From an uncultured Porphyromonadaceae bacterium (lineage in GTDB: Bacteria > Bacteroidota > Bacteroidia > Bacteroidales > Muribaculaceae): a stretch of DNA of 64,000 nucleotides. Below, in pieces: positions 34,405-41,110 of this stretch. The position numbers and the translations under genes were made by a program. How positions within the stretch are numbered: position 1 is the stretch's first letter; every line of letters begins with the position of its first letter. The notes beneath the pieces are model-generated. The model saw nothing but the letters and a program-made list of their open reading frames with translations. It had not been told where the DNA came from and made no database searches. Location: NCBI GenBank assembly GCA_900541865.1, contig UQLO01000010.1, forward strand, positions 9,376 through 73,375, given 5' to 3'.

Positions 34405-34904
34405 GTGAGGGCGGCATCGGGATGGGGGCCGCTGTAGACTATTGTGTAAGGGATCCGCTCCGGCGGAAGCAGCATTTCGGTGGCCGGTGTGCCCGGTCGC
34501 AGCGCCTTGAATGCCGCCTCCTTCAGCGTCCAGGCCCGCAGCAGGTCGGCCAGGGTGGGATAGAGGGCGCGTTCGGCCTCGGTCAGAAAGCGGGGGCCTA
34601 CGCGCAGTAGGGCCGCGCGGGGTTCCTCGATGTCGATACCCACGGCGACGTCGGCAACGGCCAGTGCGGCCATACGCGTGCTGTGGCTGACCGAAACGCA
34701 AACGTCCGGATGGCGCTCGAGCACAGGGGAACCGTCGGCGCGGTGGCCGAGCCTCTCGTCAGGCCCGAAAGCATGGCGCACCAGGGCTTCCACAGCAGCA
34801 CGCTCGCGGCGTCGGGCGTCGGCGCGACTGTTGGCGGCGGTGGGTTCTTCGAGGGCTATGCTGTAGACCGTCACCGGGCCATATATATTGGTGCTTATCG
34901 GCAT
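34374..34904 (-). CDS. 4'-phosphopantetheinyl transferase superfamily protein
   Basis: A 176-residue single-copy Sfp/AcpS-superfamily enzyme expected to move phosphopantetheine from CoA to a carrier protein. Both signature motifs are intact: VGIDIEEP with D91 and E93 for magnesium, and WTLKEAAFK with W125, K128, E129 and K133. SVSHS near 71-75 binds CoA in related enzymes. Its start overlaps the gldD stop by 10 bases; a gldE-gldD-transferase order recurs in Bacteroidetes. It could serve fatty-acid ACP or a secondary carrier; no carrier gene is nearby. Confidence 0.88.
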   Translation of the reverse strand: MPISTNIYGPVTVYSIALEEPTAANSRADARRRERAAVEALVRHAFGPDERLGHRADGSPVLERHPDVCVSVSHSTRMAALAVADVAVGIDIEEPRAALLRVGPRFLTEAERALYPTLADLLRAWTLKEAAFKALRPGTPATEMLLPPERIPYTIVYSGPHPDAALTHLSVVISST

Positions 34905-35452
34905 CGGCTCAGAGAGTTGAGGGTGAGCAGGAGCTGGCGGCGAAGGTCGGCGACGGCCGCTGCGGCGGAGTCGGCCGGCACCACCGGGCCCGTAATTGCC
35001 ACTGCGCCGGATATGAAGGTGCCCGACGAGTCGGTGGCCATGAACTGCAGGGGCACGGGCGACGGCTCCAGCGACTCCACAAGGCGGACGGCGAAACCTC
35101 CAGGCGTGTTGAAGTCGCTCACCTCGGCCGCACCGGGGAGGTTGAGTGCGATACGCTCGGTGCGGTTCTCCATAGCCTCAGTCAAAGCGCGGGCATCGGC
35201 AGGATGCGCCACCGAAAGATGGAGGGTGGCGCGGTGGCGCCCGAAGGCGGCGTCGAGCCAGTCGGCGCGGGGTGCGGTGCGCACGGCCTCGGCGCTCACG
35301 CCAATGCTAACACCCGCTATGGTGCACGTGGCCAGGGAGTCGGCATAGGCCTCCACACGGGCAAAGCCACGCGGACGGGGCACCGGAGGGGCACTCTGCG
35401 AGCATGCGCCCATGAGTGCCGCTACGGCAGCGGCGGCAAGGAGTTTTTTCAT
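34895..35452 (-). CDS. gldD: GldD-like gliding-motility-associated lipoprotein
   Basis: A 185-residue exported lipoprotein: MKKLLAAAAVAALMGAC with lipidated C17, then PPVPRPRGFARVEAYADS, which aligns with the conserved GldD start (Pro-Arg-Gly-hydrophobic-Arg). GldD is needed for gliding and type IX secretion in Flavobacterium; non-gliding Bacteroidales also carry it. The call leans on its position: the start overlaps the gldE stop in ATGA, the standard gldE-gldD pair. Sequence match to GldD alone is modest. Confidence 0.75.
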   Translation of the reverse strand: MKKLLAAAAVAALMGACSQSAPPVPRPRGFARVEAYADSLATCTIAGVSIGVSAEAVRTAPRADWLDAAFGRHRATLHLSVAHPADARALTEAMENRTERIALNLPGAAEVSDFNTPGGFAVRLVESLEPSPVPLQFMATDSSGTFISGAVAITGPVVPADSAAAAVADLRRQLLLTLNSLSRCR

Positions 35453-36783
35453 TTTGAGGGTGTTGCGGGCTGTTCGTCCGGCATTACCTTTACGCGCACC
35501 TCGGTGATGCGGTGGTCGGCAATATCAAGCACCAGAAAGCGGCAGCGACCGTAGACGAGCGGCTCCTTGTTGGAGGGGAAGTCGCCCTTGATGGCCAACA
35601 GCATACCGGCCAAGGTCTCAACGTCCTCGGCAACAGGTGCGTAGTCTTCGGCCTCAAGGCCTGTGATGCGGAAGAAGTCGGTCAGGGGGATGCGGCCTTC
35701 GAATACGTAGGTGTCGTCGCGAAGGCGTTTGAAGGCTTGCTCCGGCTCGTCGTACTCATCGTCGATGTCGCCGACTATCTCTTCGAGCACATCTTCCAGG
35801 GTGACAATGCCTTGTGTGCCGCCGTACTCGTCGACCACCACGGCCATATGGATTTTAAGGCGGCGGAAATCCTCGAGCAGGTCGTCGATTTGGCGGCTTT
35901 CCGGCACAAAATATGCCTGGCGGAGCAGAGTCAACCAGCTGAAGCCTTCCGGGAGGGAATGGCCTATGTAGGGCAGCAGGTCGCGCGAGTAGAGAATACC
36001 TTTGATATCGTCCTGCGAGCCGTCGTAGACGGGCATTCGCGAGTAGCCCGTAGTAAGGACCACGTCCATGACGCGGTCGAAGCTCATGGTGGTGTCCAGC
36101 CATGTGATGGCCACTCGCGGCGTCATAATTTCCGATGCCGAAGTGTCGCCGAAGCGGAGTATGCCCTCGAGCATCTCCTTGTCGTCGCCGGTGGCGCCCT
36201 GCGTAATCTCCAGAGCGCGCGAGAGCTCGTCGGTGCTGATGTCGTGCGCCTGCTTGGTGACCACGCGGTTTACGAAGGAGCCGGACTTGACCAGCACGCC
36301 GCTCAGAGGCGTCAGCATGCGGTAGGCGGCCGAGATGCCGGGGCAGGCAAAGCGTGCCCAACGCTGAGGGTTGCTGTTGGCGTAGAGCTTGGGCAGGATT
36401 TCGCCGAAAAGGAGGATGAGGAAGGTAAGAATGACCGTCTGCAGGATAAAACTCAGCACCGGAGGCATGCCGGCGAAGACCGGCCCCAGGGCGAAGTTAC
36501 ACAAGACGACGATGGTCACATTCACCAAGTTATTGGCAATGAGAATAGTGGCCAGCAAGCGCTGAGGCGCCTCCAGCAGACGGCGTATCGCAGGGCCCTG
36601 ACGAGTCTCGTCGAGCTCCTCGCAGTCGTTCGGAGTAAGCGAAAAATACGAAATCTCGCTGCCGCTGACAAAGCCCGAAAGGCACAGGCATAGCAGCGCA
36701 ATCACCAAAGCGATGATTTGTGGGAGAGAGAACTCCACAATGTCGGCGGCCAAAAATATGGCCGGGAGGGGGTCGGTATCCAA
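35449..36783 (-). CDS. gldE: GldE-like CNNM/CorC-family membrane protein
   Basis: A 444-residue protein with an N-terminal DUF21 membrane domain (FVSGSEISYFSLTPND; helices to about 170), a CBS pair (about 205-325: ASEIMTPRVAITWLD, VVDEYGGTQGIVTLEDVLEE), and a C-terminal CorC/HlyC domain. CNNM/CorC proteins export or regulate magnesium; GldE is the gliding-associated member. The only start that keeps the N-terminal segment is TTG at 36783. It is the first gene of gldE-gldD-phosphopantetheinyl transferase, with a -7 box 76 bases upstream. Confidence 0.85.
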   Translation of the reverse strand: MDTDPLPAIFLAADIVEFSLPQIIALVIALLCLCLSGFVSGSEISYFSLTPNDCEELDETRQGPAIRRLLEAPQRLLATILIANNLVNVTIVVLCNFALGPVFAGMPPVLSFILQTVILTFLILLFGEILPKLYANSNPQRWARFACPGISAAYRMLTPLSGVLVKSGSFVNRVVTKQAHDISTDELSRALEITQGATGDDKEMLEGILRFGDTSASEIMTPRVAITWLDTTMSFDRVMDVVLTTGYSRMPVYDGSQDDIKGILYSRDLLPYIGHSLPEGFSWLTLLRQAYFVPESRQIDDLLEDFRRLKIHMAVVVDEYGGTQGIVTLEDVLEEIVGDIDDEYDEPEQAFKRLRDDTYVFEGRIPLTDFFRITGLEAEDYAPVAEDVETLAGMLLAIKGDFPSNKEPLVYGRCRFLVLDIADHRITEVRVKVMPDEQPATPSK

Positions 36784-36858
36784 TTTACGGAAAGTTAGGT
36801 TCTACATAGAACGCGGGCGCCCGAGCGCCCCGCGAACGGCTTACGCCTAAAAGTGCCA

Positions 36859-36866
36859 CAAAGATA
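36859..36866 (-). promoter_or_regulatory. -7 box for the gldE operon
   Basis: TATCTTTG on the minus strand, 76 bases before the TTG start. It lies just upstream of the oppositely directed tRNA promoter, so the two units are divergent and their promoters nearly abut. No clear -33 box is seen. Confidence 0.5.
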
Positions 36867-36875
36867 AGCAAAAAA

Positions 36876-36907
36876 TTTGGCAATGCGCAGAAAAATGCCT
36901 AATTTTG
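36876..36907 (+). promoter_or_regulatory. Complete promoter for tRNA-Leu
   Basis: -33 TTTG at 36876-36879, a 20-base spacer, and -7 TAATTTTG at 36900-36907, ending 11 bases before the tRNA. Both boxes match the Bacteroidetes consensus, so the tRNA is probably transcribed alone with almost no 5' leader. Confidence 0.75.
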
Positions 36908-36918
36908 TCCCCGATTCA

Positions 36919-37003
36919 GCCCGGATGGCGGAATTGGCAGACGCGTCGGTCTCAAACACCGATGGGGCAACCCATCCCGGTTCGAGCCCGGGTCCGGGCA
37001 CCA
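36919..37003 (+). tRNA. tRNA-Leu (anticodon CAA)
   Basis: An 85-base class II tRNA with the CCA end encoded. The acceptor stem GCCCGGA pairs with TCCGGGC; the D-arm region contains TGGCGGAATTGGCAGACGC; the anticodon stem TCGGT/ACCGA closes the seven-base loop CTCAAAC, giving anticodon CAA, which reads UUG. A long variable arm (GGGGCAACCCATCCC region) and T-arm CCCGG-TTCGAGC-CCGGG follow. A strong terminator starts two bases after the CCA. Confidence 0.97.
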
Positions 37004-37004
37004 C

Positions 37005-37040
37005 AGCGCCGCAGAGCACACAGCTCGCGGCGCTTTTTTT
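37005..37040 (+). terminator. Rho-independent terminator of tRNA-Leu
   Basis: AGCGCCGC pairs with GCGGCGCT, with an inner GAGC/GCTC extension and one bulged A, followed by seven Ts. It directly follows the tRNA 3' end. Confidence 0.88.
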
Positions 37041-37065
37041 ACGCCTCCGCCGAAAATTGGAAATG

Positions 37066-37114
37066 GATTTATCGCGATGTATCGGGGTTTATCCCGATTT
37101 TGCAAAAAATCGGG
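37066..37114. repeat. Intergenic repeat copy B with two alternative hairpins
   Basis: ATTTATCGCGATGTATC is followed by ATCGGG-type arms. CCCGAT at 37093-37098 can pair either with ATCGGG at 37081-37086 or, extended to CCCGATTTT, with AAAATCGGG at 37106-37114 (9 bp). It ends three bases before the TRIC gene stop, between convergent units. It may serve as a terminator or mRNA 3'-end structure for the minus-strand operon. Confidence 0.5.
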
Positions 37115-37117
37115 CGG

Positions 37118-37762
37118 TCAGTTGTCGTCGGGGAGGTCGTCGGGGTTGATTTTGAGGATGGGGAGCGACCAGTGCCAATGTGCGGCGGCTATGCGGAGTC
37201 CGATTACGGCCACAGCGCATGCGGCCTGCGGGATGATGGGGTTGAGGCCGGGAATGAGGGTCACCAGCCAGTAGACCACACCTCCGGCCAGGCAGGCGGT
37301 GGCGTAGATGTCCTTGCGGAAGAAGAGTGGCTCCTCGTTGATGAGGATGTCGCGGGTTATGCCGCCGAAAGAGCCTGTTATAATGCCCATTACGATGGCC
37401 ACCCACATGGGATATTCAGCCACCAGACTCTTTTCGATTCCGACCACGACGAAGAGGGCCAGGCCGATGGCGTCGAAGAGAAATACCGTCCGCATTCCCT
37501 TTACGAGAGCCTTGCGGAAGATGATTACCGTTACGAGCGAAATGAAGGTGACGGTGAGAAACGACGAGGTCTGCATCCAGAAAACCGGAATGTTGAGCAG
37601 AACGTCGCGCACGGTACCGCCACCGATTGCCGTCACCAGGCCGACCACGTATGCTCCGAACCAGTCGAAGCTCTTTGCGGCGGCAAGGCGGATGCCTGAG
37701 ATGGCGAAGGCCACCGTGCCGAGCATTTCGATTATAAAGATAAAGAGGTTGTCTTCGCTCAT
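37118..37762 (-). CDS. TRIC-family cation channel protein (UPF0126/YadS-like)
   Basis: A 214-residue membrane protein with seven predicted helices built as two repeats of a three-helix unit. The glycine-rich repeat motifs are VTAIGGGTVRDVLL in the first half and ITGSFGGITRDILI in the second, which line the pore in prokaryotic TRIC channels. Prokaryotic members are trimeric potassium- or cation-permeable channels with little known physiology. The start overlaps the nth stop in ATGA, as third gene of pheS-nth-TRIC. Confidence 0.92.
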   Translation of the reverse strand: MSEDNLFIFIIEMLGTVAFAISGIRLAAAKSFDWFGAYVVGLVTAIGGGTVRDVLLNIPVFWMQTSSFLTVTFISLVTVIIFRKALVKGMRTVFLFDAIGLALFVVVGIEKSLVAEYPMWVAIVMGIITGSFGGITRDILINEEPLFFRKDIYATACLAGGVVYWLVTLIPGLNPIIPQAACAVAVIGLRIAAAHWHWSLPILKINPDDLPDDN

Positions 37763-38445
37763 TTCTTATTGTTGTCGTCGGCGTCGGGCAGTGCGCGGCG
37801 CACCCGGGCTAGCTGGCGCTGTCGGGCGCGGCATATGTCGGCCAGGAAGCAGTCGTCGCATTCGGGGTTGCGGGCTTTGCAGACGTAGCGGCCGTGGAGG
37901 ATGAGCCAGTGGTGAGCGCGGGTGATCACCTCCTCGGGGAGGCTCGACGTGAGCTTTTTCTCCGTGGAGAGCGGGTTGCGACTGCGAGTTGTCAGGCCTA
38001 TTCGCTCGGCGACGCGGAATACGTGGGTGTCGACCGCCATCGCCGGACGGTTGTAGATCACGGCGAGCATCACGTTTGCCGTCTTGCGGCCCACGCCGGG
38101 CAGGCTCAAAAGGTCCTCGAGGTTGTCGGGCACCTTGCCGCCGAAGTCTTCGGTGAGCTTGCGGGCCATGCCCAGCAGGGCCTTGGTCTTATTGTTGGGG
38201 TACGATACGGATTTTATGAAGCCGAAAATTTCTTCCGGAGTCGCTTTTGCCATGGCTTCGGCCGTCGGGAAGGCTTCGAAAAGCGCCGGCGTAACGGCGT
38301 TGATGCGCTTGTCGGTGCACTGCGCCGACAGTATTACGGCGACCAGCAGCTGGAAAGGGTCGGCGTAGTGCAGCTCGGTTTGCGGCGAGGGCATCTCCCG
38401 CTCGAAGCGGCTCACCACCTCGGCGTATCGTTCCTTTTGGTTCAT
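37759..38445 (-). CDS. nth: Endonuclease III (DNA glycosylase/AP lyase)
   Basis: Removes oxidised pyrimidines from DNA and nicks the abasic site. The helix-hairpin-helix is LPGVGRKTANVMLAV, whose lysine is the catalytic nucleophile, and the catalytic aspartate is in AVDTHVFRV. The [4Fe-4S] cysteines follow the CX6CX2CX5C pattern in CKARNPECDDCFLADIC. At 228 residues it is slightly longer than E. coli Nth because of a basic C-terminal tail. It lies 11 bases after pheS. Confidence 0.95.
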   Translation of the reverse strand: MNQKERYAEVVSRFEREMPSPQTELHYADPFQLLVAVILSAQCTDKRINAVTPALFEAFPTAEAMAKATPEEIFGFIKSVSYPNNKTKALLGMARKLTEDFGGKVPDNLEDLLSLPGVGRKTANVMLAVIYNRPAMAVDTHVFRVAERIGLTTRSRNPLSTEKKLTSSLPEEVITRAHHWLILHGRYVCKARNPECDDCFLADICRARQRQLARVRRALPDADDNNKK

Positions 38446-38456
38446 CTGCGAGCCGG

Positions 38457-39476
38457 TCAGCGGGCGCTGGTAAATTCACCCAGGAAGCGGACGTCGTTCT
38501 CGGAGAAGAGACGCAGGTCGTTGACCAGATACTTAAGGTTGGCGATGCGCTCTATGCCCATGCCCAGGGCGAAGCCGGTGTACTCCTTGGAGTCTATGCC
38601 GCAAGCTTCGAGCACGTTGGGGTCGACCATTCCGCATCCGAGAATCTCCACCCAGCCGGTGCCCTTGCAGAAGGAGCAGCCTTTGCCGCCGCAGAGGCCG
38701 CAGCTGATGTCCATCTCAGCCGAAGGCTCGGTGAAGGGGAAATAGCTGGGACGCAGACGAATCTCGGTGTCGGGGCCGAACATCTCGCGGGCGAAATAGA
38801 GGAGAGTCTGGCGCAGGTCGGCGAAAGTGACGTGGCGGTCGATGTAGAGTCCCTCAAGCTGGTGGAAGAAGCAGTGTGCACGCGCCGAGATAGCCTCGTT
38901 GCGATATACTCGGCCGGGGCATACGATGCGGATTGGGGGCTTGACGGTAGTCATGGTGCGAGTCTGCACGCTCGAGGTGTGGGTGCGCAGCAGCACGTCC
39001 GGGTTGCGGGCTATGAAGAAAGTGTCCTGCATATCGCGGGCGGGATGATCGGCGGCGAAGTTGAGGCTCTCGAACACGTGCCAGTCGTCCTCAATTTCAG
39101 GACCTTCGGCTATGGTGAAGCCCAAACGGCGGAAAATGTCGATAATCTGCTCGCGGACAAGGCTCAGCGGGTGGCGGGTGCCAAGTCGCGCGGGAGCGGC
39201 GTCGCGCGTCACGTCCAGACGTTCGGCGGCGGCGCTGCCGGCCTCGGCAGCTGCGCGCAGCTCGGCGATGCGCTCGGTGGCGAAGTCCTTGAGGCGGTTG
39301 AGGGCCTGGCCGATTTCGCGTTTCTGATCGGCGGGAACATTGCGGAAATCGTTCATCAGGGCGGATATTTCGCCCTTCTTGCTGAGGTATTTGATGCGCA
39401 GTGCCTCAACGGCGGCAGTGTCGTCGGCTGTGAGGTTGGCTATCTGCGCGTGCAGGTCGTTGATTTTTTCTAACAT
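38457..39476 (-). CDS. pheS: Phenylalanine--tRNA ligase alpha subunit
   Basis: Catalytic subunit that charges tRNA-Phe with phenylalanine; the beta subunit (pheT) is not in the window, as expected in Bacteroidetes. With the start at 39476 the protein is 339 residues, MLEKINDLHAQI opening the N-terminal coiled coil. Class II motifs include HTSSVQTRTM, FHQLEGLYID (motif 2), and GCGMVDPNVLEACG plus GFALGMGIERIANLKY (motif 3). The extra upstream codons in frame overlap the promoter. CGLCGGKGCSFCKGTGW near the active site contains a zinc-like cysteine cluster often seen in this phylum. Confidence 0.95.
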   Translation of the reverse strand: MLEKINDLHAQIANLTADDTAAVEALRIKYLSKKGEISALMNDFRNVPADQKREIGQALNRLKDFATERIAELRAAAEAGSAAAERLDVTRDAAPARLGTRHPLSLVREQIIDIFRRLGFTIAEGPEIEDDWHVFESLNFAADHPARDMQDTFFIARNPDVLLRTHTSSVQTRTMTTVKPPIRIVCPGRVYRNEAISARAHCFFHQLEGLYIDRHVTFADLRQTLLYFAREMFGPDTEIRLRPSYFPFTEPSAEMDISCGLCGGKGCSFCKGTGWVEILGCGMVDPNVLEACGIDSKEYTGFALGMGIERIANLKYLVNDLRLFSENDVRFLGEFTSAR

Positions 39477-39496
39477 CGCGATGACATTTAAGACCA

Positions 39497-39528
39497 CAAA
39501 ATTACTCAAATTCCCCAAACCCACCAAA
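39497..39528 (-). promoter_or_regulatory. Complete promoter for pheS
   Basis: Minus-strand -33 TTTG at 39525-39528, a 20-base spacer, and -7 TAATTTTG at 39497-39504, 20 bases before the ATG. Confidence 0.75.
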
Positions 39529-39715
39529 AAAAACGCACCGGCGACCCCAAAACTCTCATCATAGCCAACACCCGTAGCCAACACCCCGGAGCTTCGTATC
39601 GACGGCCTGAGGGATTATGTGGCGGAGGCAGCATCACACTTTGGCCCCAAAAGAAGCGAAATGCTTCCAAAATGACACGAGAAACAATCTTATAATGTTA
39701 AGAAAATATAAAAAT

Positions 39716-39724
39716 GGGGGGGGG
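39716..39724. repeat. Homopolymeric G9 tract
   Basis: Nine consecutive Gs lie 48 bases upstream of the -7 box of the secreted-protein gene at 39871. Such tracts slip during replication and can vary between cells, but this one lies upstream of, not between, the promoter boxes. Confidence 0.7.
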
Positions 39725-39772
39725 TAAAACATAATGTCATTTGAAAAACACCATTTTCGCCGGTTTTTTGCA

Positions 39773-39780
39773 TATATTTG
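39773..39780 (+). promoter_or_regulatory. -7 box for the 388-residue secreted protein
   Basis: TATATTTG matches TAnnTTTG. The nearest TTTG upstream (39740-39743) has a 29-base gap, too long for the usual -33, so the promoter may be weak or need an activator. The predicted leader is about 85 bases and includes a GC-rich hairpin. Confidence 0.5.
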
Positions 39781-39870
39781 CCGCCGGAAGTCCCGAACCA
39801 GCCGCCCGCAAGAGTGCGGGAAATGTACCGGGGGCTTCACCAATACAATCCTTATTACCTAATTTCTTAA

Positions 39871-41037
39871 ATGAAGAAATCTCTACTTCTTCTCTCCGCA
39901 ATCGGGTTCAGCTGTGCTTTCAGCGCCAACGCACTATTCCTTCCGGCGCCACAAATTGTTTCCGAAACACCTCTCGAGAACGGCGATGTCACCATCGAAT
40001 GGACCTACGACTCGGCCATCGAAGAGTGCACGCACTTCTACATCACCGTCTTCAAGATGCACAAAGCCACCGAAGCAGGTCCCTTCGTGCTGGCAAGCAC
40101 TGAGTTCGACCACATCGAGTCTACCGGCACAATGTCCAAACACGAGGAGCGCGGCGCTCTGTGGGATGTGATACCCGACGCTCCGGGCTGGTACGCCAAA
40201 TGGCCTATCTATATGGATGGCGCACTGGGCATCGACACCTTCAACTACTTCTACGGCTCGGACAACGAAGATATCTTCGGCGGGGCCTATCTTGTGTCGC
40301 CCGACTACGACCTTACGGGCCTGACCGACAACACTATCACCATAAAAGCCCGTATCGCCAACGAAGCTTCGTCGGTGAGCGGCGGCTTCGCCCTGTGGAC
40401 ATGGAACACCGACTGGTGGGACGAACGCAACGTCGACTACAAGCCCGTTCCCGAGATGGACTTCCACTACGACGACCTCGACAATGCTACCTGGAAGGTG
40501 GTCAACCAGACCTGCAACCCCGATGAATATATGCGGCGCACCCGCGTGATGTTCTACGGCGTTGGTTATTCAGCCTTTTGGATCGACAACTTCGAAGTGA
40601 GCGTCAACATGGCCGTCGGCGACAAGGTCGACTATGCCGTCGAAACCTTCCAGATTCCCACCGGCAGCAACACATTCACCATCGACCGCTCCGCCGACAC
40701 CACGGACGACTATACCTACGCCTACGAAGTACGCGCTGTCTTCGAGGAAGAAAGCTCCCGCATTCCCGGCACTAACTATATGCGCTTTGTCAGCACCCTG
40801 AAGCCCCGCAACATCATCGGCGAGTTCTCCGGCATCGAGAATGTAGTAGCTCCCGCCGAAGGCGCAGCTTACGTCAGCGTCGACGGCCGCACCGTCAGCG
40901 CAGAAGGCCAAGTTCTCACCATTGCCGATGCCGCCGGGCGCACCATAGCCGCAGGCGTGACGGAGGCCACCGTGCCCTCCGCAGGCATATATATCGTCAA
41001 GGCCGGCTCCACGGTACGCAAAATAGTAGTTCGATAA
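39871..41037 (+). CDS. Secreted beta-rich protein with sorting-like C-terminus
   Basis: A 388-residue exported protein of unknown function. The signal peptide is MKKSLLLLSAIGFSCAFSANA. The first 90 residues look like a fibronectin-type fold (PQIVSETPLENGDVTIEW), followed by a jelly-roll-like part (GGAYLVSPDYDLTGLTDNTI, RTRVMFYGVGYSAFWIDNFE) as in adhesins and choice-of-anchor domains. The last 60 residues (LTIADAAGRTIAAGVTEATV, GIYIVKAGSTVRKIVVR) resemble a type IX sorting domain. No enzyme motif is seen. Confidence 0.75.
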   Translation: MKKSLLLLSAIGFSCAFSANALFLPAPQIVSETPLENGDVTIEWTYDSAIEECTHFYITVFKMHKATEAGPFVLASTEFDHIESTGTMSKHEERGALWDVIPDAPGWYAKWPIYMDGALGIDTFNYFYGSDNEDIFGGAYLVSPDYDLTGLTDNTITIKARIANEASSVSGGFALWTWNTDWWDERNVDYKPVPEMDFHYDDLDNATWKVVNQTCNPDEYMRRTRVMFYGVGYSAFWIDNFEVSVNMAVGDKVDYAVETFQIPTGSNTFTIDRSADTTDDYTYAYEVRAVFEEESSRIPGTNYMRFVSTLKPRNIIGEFSGIENVVAPAEGAAYVSVDGRTVSAEGQVLTIADAAGRTIAAGVTEATVPSAGIYIVKAGSTVRKIVVR

Positions 41038-41056
41038 CCATTCTTTTACTCCGAAA

Positions 41057-41104
41057 AAACACCGTCCTGCCGCCTGCCGGCGGGGCGATGTTTCCCGTTT
41101 TTTC
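41057..41104 (+). terminator. Probable terminator after the 388-residue secreted protein
   Basis: An imperfect GC-rich hairpin around CCGCC-TGCC-GGCGG, with mismatched outer arms, is followed by CCCGTTTTTTC. It ends six bases before the next ATG at 41111, so the two secreted-protein genes may be separate units or partly read through. Confidence 0.5.
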
Positions 41105-41110
41105 AACCCT

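Larger units (their letters stand above)
39529..39870. other. Intergenic region with a G9 tract between divergent units
   Basis: This stretch separates pheS (minus) from a secreted-protein gene (plus). No coding region is credible. It contains a run of nine Gs at 39716-39724, a TATATTTG -7 box at 39773-39780, and a perfect six-bp hairpin CCCGCA-AGAG-TGCGGG at 39805-39820 in the predicted leader. The 5' part (39529-39660) shows nothing I can assign. Confidence 0.6.

Noticed and set aside
36905..37699. A reading frame running through tRNA-Leu into the TRIC gene
   Set aside because: It crosses the tRNA and its terminator and lies opposite a membrane protein with clear TRIC repeats.
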